This document shows positions 50,946 to 60,166 of a stretch of DNA of 64,000 bases, piece after piece. Both the position numbers and the translations under genes were made by a program. The first letter of the stretch is position 1. Every line of letters begins with the position of its first letter. The stretch is from an uncultured Eubacterium sp. (GTDB lineage: Bacteria > Bacillota > Clostridia > Lachnospirales > Lachnospiraceae). The DNA lies in NCBI GenBank assembly GCA_910584875.1, contig CAJUDA010000012.1:21739-85738 (forward strand), written 5' to 3'. A model generated the notes under the pieces. The model did no database searches. It saw nothing but the letters and a program-made list of their open reading frames with translations, and was not told the DNA's origin.

Positions 50946-51275
50946 TCATTTCAATAATCCATGTAATTTCAATAAATGAATCACTGCGCCGTCAACTTCA
51001 TTAAAATTTTTATTCTTTACCCTGATTCTGGCAACAATGATAATATGGTTGCCTTCTTTCAATAATGCGTCATTCTTACGAACGGATTCCCTTAATAATC
51101 TGGTAATGCGATGACGCACGACACTGTTACCGATTTTTTTACTCACGGAAAATCCATAACGATTGGGACCACTTTCCCCTGTCTTTACATACATGACCAG
51201 ATATTGATTTGCCTTTGATCTGCCTTTCCGGTAGACTCTTCGATACTCAGGATTTTTTCCCAGTTTTTCAAACAC
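50946..51275 (-). CDS. rnpA: Ribonuclease P protein component
   Basis: A 109-residue protein subunit of RNase P, which matures tRNA 5' ends. Family core: NRYGFSVSKKIGNSVVRHRI followed by RLLRESVRKND, with the RNR-type basic helix (VRHRITRLLRE). The start is a GTG at 51275, with GGGGAAT five bases ahead; no in-frame ATG is close. It follows rpmH after 44 bp, which contain a hairpin (51297-51324). Confidence 0.96.
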   Translation of the reverse strand: MFEKLGKNPEYRRVYRKGRSKANQYLVMYVKTGESGPNRYGFSVSKKIGNSVVRHRITRLLRESVRKNDALLKEGNHIIIVARIRVKNKNFNEVDGAVIHLLKLHGLLK

Positions 51276-51296
51276 GTTTTATTCCCCGCAGAGGAA

Positions 51297-51324
51297 CATA
51301 AGGTCACATGGCTGCGACCTTATG
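51297..51324 (-). other. Hairpin between rpmH and rnpA
   Basis: CATAAGGTC and GACCTTATG form a perfect 9-bp stem with a 10-base loop right at the rpmH stop codon. There is no T run, so it is more likely an mRNA-processing or stability stem that sets the rpmH to rnpA ratio than a full terminator. Confidence 0.6.
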
Positions 51325-51454
51325 CAGACAATTTTTTTCTTCCTTTTGCTCTTCTTCTCGCAAGAACTTTTCTTCCATTCTTTGTACTCATTCTTTTGCG
51401 GAATCCATGAACCTTGGATCTATGTCTCTTTTTAGGCTGGAATGTCATTTTCAT
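51320..51454 (-). CDS. rpmH: 50S ribosomal protein L34
   Basis: A 44-residue, very basic ribosomal protein: MKMTFQPKKRHRSKVHGFRK, then MSTKNGRKVLARRRAKGRKK and LSA. The full-length match to bacterial L34 is unmistakable. GGAGG lies upstream of the ATG at 51454. It is the first gene of the leftward origin operon, with its own strong promoter, and marks the left border of the dnaA region. Confidence 0.99.
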   Translation of the reverse strand: MKMTFQPKKRHRSKVHGFRKRMSTKNGRKVLARRRAKGRKKLSA

Positions 51455-51509
51455 ACGGCATGCACCTCCTTCTTTATAAAATTAAATTCTAAAATCCGTA
51501 TCAAGCCTA

Positions 51510-51538
51510 ATTATATTATCAAATATTTCAATAGTCAA
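51510..51538 (-). promoter_or_regulatory. Promoter of the rpmH operon
   Basis: On the minus strand TTGACT (51533-51538) and TATAAT (51510-51515) with a 17-base spacer; a near-consensus sigma-A promoter 56 bases ahead of rpmH. Confidence 0.85.
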
Positions 51539-51578
51539 GTGTAACTTTATCATATAGCAAAATTTATATGAATAAAAT

Positions 51579-51607
51579 TTGATTTTACCCATCATTTGTA
51601 GTACAAT
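51579..51607 (+). promoter_or_regulatory. Promoter of dnaA
   Basis: TTGATT (51579-51584) and TACAAT (51602-51607) with a 17-base spacer, 56 bases ahead of the dnaA ATG. The 10-mer TTTTACCCAT occurs at 51583-51592 (overlapping the -35) and again at 51620-51629 in the leader. No DnaA box is visible in this gap. Confidence 0.7.
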
Positions 51608-51662
51608 AAGAATGAGTGTTTTTACCCATATTCAATTTTTATTAAGATAGGCAGGAAATTTA

Positions 51663-53036
51663 ATGGAAAATGTAATAAAAAACAAATGGAACGAAATAAT
51701 TGAATATCTGAAGGATGCTTATGAGGTGAATGGAGTATTATTTCGTACCTGGATTGAACCTCTCGAAGTTGTTTCTTATGATAATGATCATTTGATCATA
51801 TCGATTGATGAGGAAAAACAGGGAGATATTCTGAATCTGATCGATAAAAAATATAAGATTCCTCTACAGGTAGCCATCGAAGTGATTACAAATCAGCAGG
51901 TATCGATCCTCTTTCAGTATAAAAGTAAATTAGAAGAAAAAAGAGTTTCTTCCTATAATAAAGAGGAACAGCTGGCAGAAAAATATCCTTTTTTAAATAA
52001 TGGACATTCTTTTGAAACATTCGTCGTCAGTGGAAGTAATAATATAGCCTATGCCGCTGCACTCGCCGTGGCAGAAAATCCAAATGGACAAACCTACAAT
52101 CCCCTGTTCCTTTACAGTGGACCAGGGTTAGGAAAAACCCATCTGATGCATTCGATTGCCAGATACATTATTGAAAACCATCCCAGTTACAATGTAACGT
52201 ACACGACAAGTGAAAATTTTATGAATGCTGTTGTGGAAGCAATCCGTACAAATAAAGAAAAAGGAAATACCGCCGCCACAGCAAATCTCCGTAAAAAATA
52301 CAGAAATATTGATGTTCTTCTCATTGACGATATTCAGTTTATCATTGGCAAGGACAGTACACAGATCGAGTTTTTCAATACCTTTGAGGCATTATATCAG
52401 TCTGGAAAGCAGCTCGTGATTTCGAGCGACCGGCCACCCAGTCAGATGGAACAGCTGGATATGAGATACCGTTCCCGTTTCAACTCCGGTATGACGATCG
52501 ATATCCAGCCGCCTGATTTTGAGACAAGCATGGCGATACTGCGGAACAAACAGGAACAGTCCGATATCAAACTGGATGATAACATCCTTGATTACATAGC
52601 AACCAATATAAAATCCAATATCCGGGATCTCGAGGGTGCTTATAATAAAATTCTGCTCTATGCCAGATTTAATAATCCCAATGGAAATATCACCCTTCCT
52701 ACAGCAGAGAATGCTTTAAAGGATTTTATATCTCCAAACGAAAAACTGATCATTACTGCTGATTACATTTTAGAAATCGTGGCAGACCACTTCAGTCTGG
52801 ATAAGGAAGCTCTCCTGTCACAGAAGAAGACAAGGAACCTTACTCTTCCCCGACAGATCTGTATGTACCTTTGCAGTGAACTGACAAATCTTACACAGAC
52901 AGAGATTGCCACAAAGTTGAAAAGAAACAACCATACCACAGTTATCCACGGTGTCAACAAAATAAAAGAAGATATCATTGTGGATAAAGAACTGGAAACT
53001 ACTATCCAGATTTTAAAAAAGAAATTAAACCCCTGA
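51663..53036 (+). CDS. dnaA: Chromosomal replication initiator DnaA
   Basis: A 457-residue AAA+ initiator that binds DnaA boxes and opens oriC. Domain I (about 1-85) starts NKWNEIIEYLKDAYE; a very short domain II (about 86-110); domain III has Walker A GPGLGKTHL (152-160), Walker B VLLIDDIQFI and the sensor/arginine-finger region MEQLDMRYRSRFNSG; domain IV has the DnaA signature region LPRQICMYLCSELTNLT and RNNHTTVIHGVNKIKED, which reads the DnaA box. Length normal. The 3' end of the gene itself contains two DnaA boxes (52942-52950, 52979-52987). Confidence 0.99.
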   Translation: MENVIKNKWNEIIEYLKDAYEVNGVLFRTWIEPLEVVSYDNDHLIISIDEEKQGDILNLIDKKYKIPLQVAIEVITNQQVSILFQYKSKLEEKRVSSYNKEEQLAEKYPFLNNGHSFETFVVSGSNNIAYAAALAVAENPNGQTYNPLFLYSGPGLGKTHLMHSIARYIIENHPSYNVTYTTSENFMNAVVEAIRTNKEKGNTAATANLRKKYRNIDVLLIDDIQFIIGKDSTQIEFFNTFEALYQSGKQLVISSDRPPSQMEQLDMRYRSRFNSGMTIDIQPPDFETSMAILRNKQEQSDIKLDDNILDYIATNIKSNIRDLEGAYNKILLYARFNNPNGNITLPTAENALKDFISPNEKLIITADYILEIVADHFSLDKEALLSQKKTRNLTLPRQICMYLCSELTNLTQTEIATKLKRNNHTTVIHGVNKIKEDIIVDKELETTIQILKKKLNP

Positions 53037-53286
53037 TCTTCTGTTGATATCAGGTGGATATCAGGTAACATTTAGAAAAACTGCTGCTTTTACTAATTGT
53101 TTGTCCACTTTTGCATACAAGCTGTATACACTGATATTGATTTGATAATACCACGTATTATCGGCAGGTATAGGACTTACCAACAAATCAACAGCCCCTA
53201 TATACTACTGATTACTAAATATTCCTTTATATTTATATATAAAGAGATTTCAACATTACATTACAGTTTGAAAGGAGTTATTCACA
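52942..53286. other. Probable origin of replication (DnaA box cluster and AT-rich region)
   Basis: Boxes judged against TTATCCACA: 52942-52950 TTATCCACG (8/9, plus); 52979-52987 TGTGGATAA (9/9, minus); 53042-53050 TGTTGATAT and 53053-53061 GGTGGATAT (7/9 each, minus, 11 bp apart as a tandem repeat); 53101-53109 TTGTCCACT (7/9, plus); 53278-53286 TTATTCACA (8/9, plus). The stretch at about 53205-53262 is nearly all A/T (TTTATATTTATATATAAAG) and could be the unwinding site. Gene strands diverge here. The 252-bp dnaA-dnaN gap is otherwise empty. Confidence 0.75.
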
Positions 53287-53288
53287 TT

Positions 53289-54389
53289 ATGAAATTTACC
53301 TGTACAAAAAATAATTTTAACAATGGTATCAGTATCGCCCTAAAGGCAGTACCAGGAAAAACGACGATGCCGATCCTTGAATGTGTCGTGATCGAAGCTC
53401 AGGGTGAAAGCATAAAAATGACAACCAATGACATGCAGCTTGGTATTGAGACAAAGATTCCCGCTGAGGTACAGGAAGAAGGCATCATACTTGTAAATGC
53501 CAAGATGATCGCAGAAATCGTCCGTCGTCTTCCGGATGATGATGTGAATTTTGAAGTAGATGAAAATAATAACATTCTTCTCTTTTGCGGGAAGTCAAAG
53601 TTTAATATACCAGGAATCAATCATGAAGAATTTCCAATGCTTCCCCAGATTGATATCGAAAAGAAGATCGCTCTCTCCCAGTTTACCCTGAAAGAGATGA
53701 TCCGGCAGACGATCTTTTCTATCTCAGATAATGAAAGTAACAAGATCCTCACTGGTGAACTGTTTGAGATTAATGGGGATGAATTTAAAATCGCATCTCT
53801 GGATCTCGTCCGGGTATCCATCCGCAAAATACAGCTGAAGGAAAGTTACGACCATATCAAGGTTGTCATTCCCGGCAAAACATTAAATGAAATCAGTAAG
53901 ATCCTGACCGGGGATATGGAGGACGAAGTTACGATTTCTTTCTCAAAGAACCATGTTCTCTTTGAGTTTGATGAGACTATTGTGATCTCTCGGCTTATTG
54001 AAGGAAATTTTTATAATATCGAACAGATGCTCAAGAGTAATTATGAGACAAGAGTCAAAGTAAATAAACAGGAATTTTTTGGCTGTATCGACCGCGCTAC
54101 CCTGCTTACGAGGGAGGCAGACAAAAAACCGGTGATCCTTCATATCCGGGATCATGAGATCCAGATGGAGATGAACACAAAAATCGGGTCCATGGATGAA
54201 GAAGTCAGTGTAGAAAAAGAAGGAAAGGATCTTGCGATCGCTTTTAATCCGAAATATATCATTGATGTATTAAAAGTAATCGATGATGAGGACGTTTATT
54301 TATATTTGTTTAATTCCAATGCACCCTGTTTTATCAAAAACAAAGAGGAATCCTATATTTATCTGATTCTTCCGGTCAATATGAATTAA
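53289..54389 (+). CDS. dnaN: DNA polymerase III beta subunit (sliding clamp)
   Basis: A 366-residue clamp, three repeated domains forming half a ring around DNA. The ATG at 53289 follows AAAGGAG; the open frame runs upstream to 53097, but that part lies in the oriC region and reads as non-coding. Recognisable segments: MKFTCTKNNFNNGISIALKA, TMPILECVVIEAQGESIKM, FNIPGINHEEFPMLPQI, and the end LAIAFNPKYIIDVLKVIDDE with the final LILPVNMN (the C-terminal family motif is xLILPVxx). Start of the dnaN-S4-recF-gyrB-gyrA run. Confidence 0.98.
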   Translation: MKFTCTKNNFNNGISIALKAVPGKTTMPILECVVIEAQGESIKMTTNDMQLGIETKIPAEVQEEGIILVNAKMIAEIVRRLPDDDVNFEVDENNNILLFCGKSKFNIPGINHEEFPMLPQIDIEKKIALSQFTLKEMIRQTIFSISDNESNKILTGELFEINGDEFKIASLDLVRVSIRKIQLKESYDHIKVVIPGKTLNEISKILTGDMEDEVTISFSKNHVLFEFDETIVISRLIEGNFYNIEQMLKSNYETRVKVNKQEFFGCIDRATLLTREADKKPVILHIRDHEIQMEMNTKIGSMDEEVSVEKEGKDLAIAFNPKYIIDVLKVIDDEDVYLYLFNSNAPCFIKNKEESYIYLILPVNMN

Positions 54390-54410
54390 CAACAGGAAAG
54401 GTGACAGAAC

Positions 54411-54623
54411 ATGCAGGAGATCACGATCAGAGACGAATATATCAAACTGGGACAGGCAATGAAGCTTGCCGGTCTGGCCAGTTCCGGCGTCGAGGCAAAG
54501 GTACTGATCCAGGAAGGGCTTGTCACGGTCAATGGTGAGATGGATGACCGGCGTGGAAGGAAACTGTATCCGGGAGACGTCTTTTGTTTTGAGGAAACCG
54601 AAGTAAAGGTTGTTGCTTTATGA
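54411..54623 (+). CDS. Small S4-domain RNA-binding protein (RlbA/YaaA of Bacillus type)
   Basis: A 70-residue protein consisting of one S4 RNA-binding domain: IRDEYIKLGQAMKLAGLASS, then GVEAKVLIQEGLVTVNGEMD and RRGRKLYPGDVF. In Firmicutes it always sits between dnaN and recF; in Bacillus it has been linked to ribosome assembly. It is 21 bp after dnaN, and its stop overlaps the recF start (ATGA), so the three genes are translated together. Confidence 0.95.
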   Translation: MQEITIRDEYIKLGQAMKLAGLASSGVEAKVLIQEGLVTVNGEMDDRRGRKLYPGDVFCFEETEVKVVAL

Positions 54624-55717
54624 CGATACAGTCTGTTGAACTCAGTAATTTTCGTAATTATGAAAGAGAAGAGTTCCATTTTCATGAGGGGACGAATGTA
54701 TTGTATGGTGACAATGCCCAGGGAAAGACAAATGTTCTAGAGGCGATTTTTGTCGGCGGTACGACAAAATCCCATAAAGGCAGCAAAGACCAGGAAATGA
54801 TCCGTGCCGGAGAAAAAGAAGCCCATATCCGTTATTTTATCGAAAAAAGGGAAAAAGTTATAAAAGTAGAGGTGCATATGCGCCGGGGAAGTGCAAAGGG
54901 GATCGCCATAGACGGACTTCCCATTAAAAACAGCAATGAACTTCTGGGTTTGTCGAATCTTGTATTTTTTTCTCCGGAGGATCTGAGTATCATTAAAGAT
55001 GGTCCGGAAGAACGACGCCGTTTTATCGACATGGAGATGTGTCAGTTAAATAAAGCGTATCTGTTTTATCTGACACAATATAAAAAAATATTGAAACAGA
55101 GAAATGCCCTTCTTAAACAGATTCAGGAAAACAGGGATCTGAAATCTACACTTGAGATCTGGAATGGGCAGCTGGTCGAACACGGTGGAAAGATCATACA
55201 GCTCAGGGAAGAATTTGCCGGGGAGCTCAACGAGATCATGAAGAAAAAGCATGCCAGTCTCACAGGGGGAAAAGAGGAAGTCGATATCACTTATGATCCA
55301 AACTGCCGGCAGCAGGATCTGGAAGCGAAACTTTTTATGGAAGAAGACAGAGATATCTTCCTGGGAACGACGACAGTGGGACCGCATCGTGATGATCTGA
55401 TCTTTATCACAGAAAAAAAAGATCTTCGTAAGTATGGTTCCCAGGGTCAGAAAAGGACGGCGGCGCTTTCTCTGAAAATGGCGGAGATTGAGATCGTAGA
55501 ACGGACTGCCGGAGAAAAACCAGTGCTTCTTCTGGATGATGTATTGTCTGAACTGGACCGGAACAGGCAGAATTATCTACTGGAAAATATCAAGGGGATA
55601 CAGACGATCATCACATGTACCGGTCTGGAGGAATTTGTAAAAAATGGGATCAATATTGATCGAACATTTGAGATCATAAATGGAACATCAAAACAAAATG
55701 AAATGGCTAAAGTATGA
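54620..55717 (+). CDS. recF: DNA replication and repair protein RecF
   Basis: A 365-residue SMC-like ATPase that helps load RecA at gaps. Walker A is YGDNAQGKTNVLEAIF, the signature KYGSQGQKRTAALSLKMAE, and Walker B PVLLLDDVLSELD, with the D-loop following. The lever domain is rich in Lys/Glu helices (KKILKQRNALLKQIQENRDL). Length typical. It overlaps the S4 gene by 4 bp, and its last 40 bp read into the gyrB leader; gyrB follows after 19 bp. Confidence 0.97.
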   Translation: MTIQSVELSNFRNYEREEFHFHEGTNVLYGDNAQGKTNVLEAIFVGGTTKSHKGSKDQEMIRAGEKEAHIRYFIEKREKVIKVEVHMRRGSAKGIAIDGLPIKNSNELLGLSNLVFFSPEDLSIIKDGPEERRRFIDMEMCQLNKAYLFYLTQYKKILKQRNALLKQIQENRDLKSTLEIWNGQLVEHGGKIIQLREEFAGELNEIMKKKHASLTGGKEEVDITYDPNCRQQDLEAKLFMEEDRDIFLGTTTVGPHRDDLIFITEKKDLRKYGSQGQKRTAALSLKMAEIEIVERTAGEKPVLLLDDVLSELDRNRQNYLLENIKGIQTIITCTGLEEFVKNGINIDRTFEIINGTSKQNEMAKV

Positions 55718-55736
55718 TGAGACGGAGGTTTTCCAG

Positions 55737-57662
55737 ATGGAAAAGCAAAATGAAGTAGTATATGGAGCAGATCAGATACAGATTCTGGAAGGACTGGCAG
55801 CAGTCCGCAAGAGACCGGGTATGTATATCGGAAGTACCTCGGAACGGGGACTTCACCATCTCGTATATGAGATCGTGGATAATTCGATTGACGAGGCTCT
55901 TGCCGGATACTGCGATGAAATACAGGTTTTTATCAATCAGGACAATTCCATAACTGTGATCGACAATGGACGCGGGATTCCGGTAGGACTGAATCATAAA
56001 GCCGGGAAGCCGGCGGTGGAAGTCGTGTTTACCGTCCTCCATGCGGGAGGTAAATTCGGCGGCGGCGGTTATAAAGTATCCGGTGGTCTGCACGGGGTAG
56101 GCGCTTCGGTTGTAAATGCCCTGTCCAACTGGCTGGAAGTAGAAATCTGTCAGGACGGAAAGAAATATAAACAGCGTTATGAAAAAGGACATACGATGTA
56201 TCCACTGAAGGAAATCGGAACGTCGGATCAGCGGGGAACAAAGGTAACTTTTCTTCCTGATGAGACGATTTTTACGGAAACGACCGTTTATGATTTCAAA
56301 ATATTGAAAAAGCGTCTTCGTGAAATGGCATTTCTGACAAGGGGCGTCAAGATCATCCTCACAGACCTCAGGGAAGAAGAGGAACGTACAGAGACATACC
56401 ACTACGAAGGCGGTATTAAAGAATACGTCGAATATCTGAACAAAAATAAAGATCCTCTGTATGAAGATATCATCTACTGTGAGGGACAAAAAGGCGATGT
56501 GTTCGTTGAAGTGGCATTTCAGCATAATTCAGAATTTAACGAGGGATGTTATAGCTTTGTCAATAATATTACGACGCCGGAAGGCGGTACCCATCTCGCC
56601 GGATTTAAAAATGCCCTGACGAAGACATTTAATGACTATGCCAGAAATCAGAAAATACTGAAAGAAAATGAACCGAATCTCTCTGGTGAAGATATCAGGG
56701 AAGGTCTGACTGCCATTATCAGCATCAAGATCCCGGAACCTCAGTTTGAGGGACAGACAAAACAAAAGCTGGGAAACAGTGAGGCGAGAGGCGCTGTGGA
56801 CAGCATCGTCAGTGAACAGCTGACTTATTATCTGGAACAGAATCCCCAGGTGGCAAAGCAGATCTGTGAGAAATCGCTTCTTGCCCAGAGAGCAAGAGAG
56901 GCGGCGAGGAAGGCAAGGGATCTTACCCGCCGGAAAAACGTGCTGGAGGGCGGGGGACTGCCCGGCAAGCTTGCGGACTGCAGTGACAAAGATCCGGAAA
57001 AATGCGAGATCTATATCGTAGAGGGAGATTCTGCCGGAGGCAGCGCCAAGACGGCGAGAGACCGTGCGACACAGGCGATCCTTCCCCTGCGGGGAAAAAT
57101 CCTCAATGTAGAGAAAGCGAGACTGGACAAAATACTGGTCAATAATGAGATCAAAGCGATGATCACAGCATTTGGTACTGGTATCTCTGAAGACTTTGAT
57201 ATTGAAAAGCTCCGTTATCACAAGATCATTATTATGACAGATGCCGATGTGGACGGCGCCCATATTGCAACGCTTCTTCTTACTTTTTTGTACCGGTTTA
57301 TGCCGGATCTGATCAAAGAGGGGTACGTCTATCTGGCACAGCCGCCGCTGTACAAGGTGGACCGGAATAAAAAATCGTATTATGCCTACAGTGATGAGGA
57401 ATTAAATCAGGTACTGGAGGAGATCGGCAGGGATGGAAACAATAACATCCAGCGTTATAAAGGACTTGGCGAGATGGATGCCGAGCAGCTCTGGGATACG
57501 ACGATGGATCCGGAGAAGAGGATCCTTCTCAAAGTAACGATGGATGAAGACGATACCTCAGAGATTGACCTTACCTTCAATACCCTGATGGGGGATAAGG
57601 TGGAACCGAGACGTGAATTTATCGAGGCAAATGCAAAGTATGTGAGAAATCTTGACATATAA
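55737..57662 (+). CDS. gyrB: DNA gyrase subunit B
   Basis: A 641-residue gyrase ATPase subunit. The ATG at 55737 follows GGAGG by nine bases; an earlier Met at 55680 lies inside recF. GHKL ATPase motifs: VDNSIDEALAGY, VIDNGRGIPVG, and GGLHGVGASVVNALS. Toprim motifs: IVEGDSAGGSAK, LPLRGKILNVEKARL and MTDADVDGAHIATLLLTF. End motif: QRYKGLGEMDAEQLWDTTM. The size is the short form without the E. coli-type insert. Target of aminocoumarins. It is followed by gyrA after 20 bp. Confidence 0.98.
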   Translation: MEKQNEVVYGADQIQILEGLAAVRKRPGMYIGSTSERGLHHLVYEIVDNSIDEALAGYCDEIQVFINQDNSITVIDNGRGIPVGLNHKAGKPAVEVVFTVLHAGGKFGGGGYKVSGGLHGVGASVVNALSNWLEVEICQDGKKYKQRYEKGHTMYPLKEIGTSDQRGTKVTFLPDETIFTETTVYDFKILKKRLREMAFLTRGVKIILTDLREEEERTETYHYEGGIKEYVEYLNKNKDPLYEDIIYCEGQKGDVFVEVAFQHNSEFNEGCYSFVNNITTPEGGTHLAGFKNALTKTFNDYARNQKILKENEPNLSGEDIREGLTAIISIKIPEPQFEGQTKQKLGNSEARGAVDSIVSEQLTYYLEQNPQVAKQICEKSLLAQRAREAARKARDLTRRKNVLEGGGLPGKLADCSDKDPEKCEIYIVEGDSAGGSAKTARDRATQAILPLRGKILNVEKARLDKILVNNEIKAMITAFGTGISEDFDIEKLRYHKIIIMTDADVDGAHIATLLLTFLYRFMPDLIKEGYVYLAQPPLYKVDRNKKSYYAYSDEELNQVLEEIGRDGNNNIQRYKGLGEMDAEQLWDTTMDPEKRILLKVTMDEDDTSEIDLTFNTLMGDKVEPRREFIEANAKYVRNLDI

Positions 57663-57682
57663 CGTAGAAGGAGACATATAGT

Positions 57683-60166
57683 ATGGACGAAAATATCTTT
57701 GATAAAGACGGGTTTGACGCCATCCAGCCGGTGGATCTGAAAAAGACCATGGAAAATTCATATATTGATTATGCCATGTCTGTCATTGCTTCCCGAGCAC
57801 TGCCGGATGTCAGGGACGGATTAAAACCGGTACAGAGAAGAATTTTATATGCCATGATCGAGCTGAACAACGGACCGGACAAGCCGCACCGTAAATGTGC
57901 GCGTATCGTCGGTGATGCCATGGGTAAATATCATCCGCACGGAGATAGTTCGATCTACGGTGCGCTTGTCAATATGGCACAGGAATGGTCGACCCGCTAT
58001 CCTCTGGTGGATGGTCATGGAAACTTTGGTTCCGTGGATGGCGACGGCGCTGCCGCCATGCGTTATACGGAGGCAAGGCTCAGCAGAATCTCGATGGAGA
58101 TGCTGTCCGATATCAATAAAGATACCGTAGATTTTATGCCGAACTTTGATGAGACGGAGAAAGAGCCGACGGTACTTCCGGCACGTTTTCCAAACCTGCT
58201 TGTCAACGGTACTTCCGGGATCGCGGTCGGCATGGCGACGAATATTCCACCCCATAATCTGGGTGAAGTGATCAATGGTGTTGTAAAGATCATTGATAAC
58301 CAGGTGGAAGAGGACAGGGAAACCTCTCTTGATGAAGTGATGGATATCATCAAGGGACCGGATTTTCCTACCGGAGCGACGATCCTTGGGCGCCGCGGCA
58401 TCGAACAGGCATACCGTACCGGACACGGCAAGATCCGGGTGCGCGCGGTGACGGATATCGAGACGATGGCAAATGGAAAGAACCGTATCGTGGTGACGGA
58501 ACTTCCTTTTATGGTCAATAAAGCGAGACTGATCGAAAAAATCGCAGAATTACATAAAGATAAACGGATTGACGGCATTACCGATCTGCGAGATGAATCA
58601 AACCGTGAAGGAATGCGGATCTGCATCGAACTCCGGAAGGATGTCAACGCTAACGTGATCCTGAATCAGTTGTTCAAGCATACCCAGCTGCAGGATACAT
58701 TTGGTGTTAATATGCTGGCTCTGGTCAATAACGAGCCGGTGGTGATGAACCTTCTGCAGATGCTGCAGCACTATCTGAAGCATCAGGAAGAAGTGGTGAC
58801 GCGCCGCACGAAATATGATCTCAATAAAGCAGAAGAACGCGCCCATATATTAAAGGGCTTACTGATCGCCCTGGATCACATTGATGAAGTGATAAAGATC
58901 ATCCGCGGATCCGAAAGCGCGGCACTGGCGAAGGAACGGCTGATCGAGAGATTTGATCTGGATGACGTGCAGGCACAGGCGATCATTGATATGCGTCTGC
59001 GCGCTCTCACCGGACTGGAGCGGGAAAAGCTGGAAAATGAATATGAGGAGTTGCAGAAACGCATTGCTGAATACAAAGCGATACTCGCTGACCGCAAGCT
59101 GTTATTGGGCGTGATCAAAAAAGAGATCACAGTGATTCGCGACAAATACGGGGATGAGAGACGGACCAGCATCGGATTTGATGAGTTTGATATTTCCATG
59201 GAAGATATGATCCCGGTAGAAAATACGGTGATCGCCATGACGCATCTCGGTTATATCAAACGGATGACCAGTGATAATTTCCGCAGCCAGAACAGGGGCG
59301 GCAAAGGAATCAAGGGAATGCAGACCATCGAGGAAGATTATATCGAAAATATCTCTATGGCGACGACACATCATTATCTGATGTTCTTTACCAATAAGGG
59401 ACGCGTCTACCGCATGAAAGCATATGAGATCCCGGAGTCCGGTCGCACGTCCCGTGGTACCGCTATCGTCAATCTGCTGCAGCTTATGCCGGAAGAGAAG
59501 ATCTCTGCCGTGATCTCCATCAAGGAGTATTCGGAAGACAATTATCTTTTTATGGCGACGAAAACGGGTATTGTGAAGAAAACACCGATCAAGGATTATC
59601 AGCATATACGGAAAACGGGCCTTCAGGCGATCACTCTAAGGGAAGACGACGAGCTGATCGAAGTCAAGGTTACGGACGGGGAACAGGATATCCTTCTGGC
59701 AACAAGAGAAGGACAGTGTATCCGGTTCCATGAAAAGGATGTCCGTTCGATGGGGCGGATCGCCATGGGCGTCCGGGGCATCAACCTGGGCAGGGAAGAT
59801 GAAGTCGTGGGAATGCAGATGAGTTCCCAGGGCGACAATCTCCTTCTCGTATCGGAGCATGGTATGGGCAAGCGCACAAATATTAACGAATTTTCACCTC
59901 AGTTCCGTGGCGGGAAGGGTGTGAAATGTTATAAGATCACGCCGAAGACAGGACAGGTCGTGGCAGCGAAGATCGTGGAAGATGGATCGGATATCATGCT
60001 GATCACCAATGAAGGCATCATTATCCGTACCGGAGTGGATGGGATCTCGATACTCGGTCGTGTCACTTCCGGGGTAAAACTGATGAATCTGGATGAAGAA
60101 AAGGATATCCGTATTGCCAGCATCGCCAGAGTATGGGAGGATGATTCAGAGGATGAGGACGATTAG
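57683..60166 (+). CDS. gyrA: DNA gyrase subunit A
   Basis: An 827-residue DNA-cutting subunit of gyrase. The catalytic Tyr is in AAMRYTEARLS; the winged helix and quinolone region reads KYHPHGDSSIYGALVNMAQ. The position equal to E. coli Ser83 is Ser, and that equal to Asp87 is Gly. The GyrA box in the C-terminal wrapping domain is QNRGGKGIKGM, which marks it as gyrase rather than topoisomerase IV; six blades follow (about 500-815), ending in an acidic tail EDDSEDEDD. It overlaps the fumarase start by 14 bp. Confidence 0.98.
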   Translation: MDENIFDKDGFDAIQPVDLKKTMENSYIDYAMSVIASRALPDVRDGLKPVQRRILYAMIELNNGPDKPHRKCARIVGDAMGKYHPHGDSSIYGALVNMAQEWSTRYPLVDGHGNFGSVDGDGAAAMRYTEARLSRISMEMLSDINKDTVDFMPNFDETEKEPTVLPARFPNLLVNGTSGIAVGMATNIPPHNLGEVINGVVKIIDNQVEEDRETSLDEVMDIIKGPDFPTGATILGRRGIEQAYRTGHGKIRVRAVTDIETMANGKNRIVVTELPFMVNKARLIEKIAELHKDKRIDGITDLRDESNREGMRICIELRKDVNANVILNQLFKHTQLQDTFGVNMLALVNNEPVVMNLLQMLQHYLKHQEEVVTRRTKYDLNKAEERAHILKGLLIALDHIDEVIKIIRGSESAALAKERLIERFDLDDVQAQAIIDMRLRALTGLEREKLENEYEELQKRIAEYKAILADRKLLLGVIKKEITVIRDKYGDERRTSIGFDEFDISMEDMIPVENTVIAMTHLGYIKRMTSDNFRSQNRGGKGIKGMQTIEEDYIENISMATTHHYLMFFTNKGRVYRMKAYEIPESGRTSRGTAIVNLLQLMPEEKISAVISIKEYSEDNYLFMATKTGIVKKTPIKDYQHIRKTGLQAITLREDDELIEVKVTDGEQDILLATREGQCIRFHEKDVRSMGRIAMGVRGINLGREDEVVGMQMSSQGDNLLLVSEHGMGKRTNINEFSPQFRGGKGVKCYKITPKTGQVVAAKIVEDGSDIMLITNEGIIIRTGVDGISILGRVTSGVKLMNLDEEKDIRIASIARVWEDDSEDEDD

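Noticed and set aside
53097..53288. 64-residue N-terminal extension of dnaN
   Set aside because: It lies in the oriC gap, reads as non-coding, and the ATG at 53289 has AAAGGAG and gives the standard clamp length.
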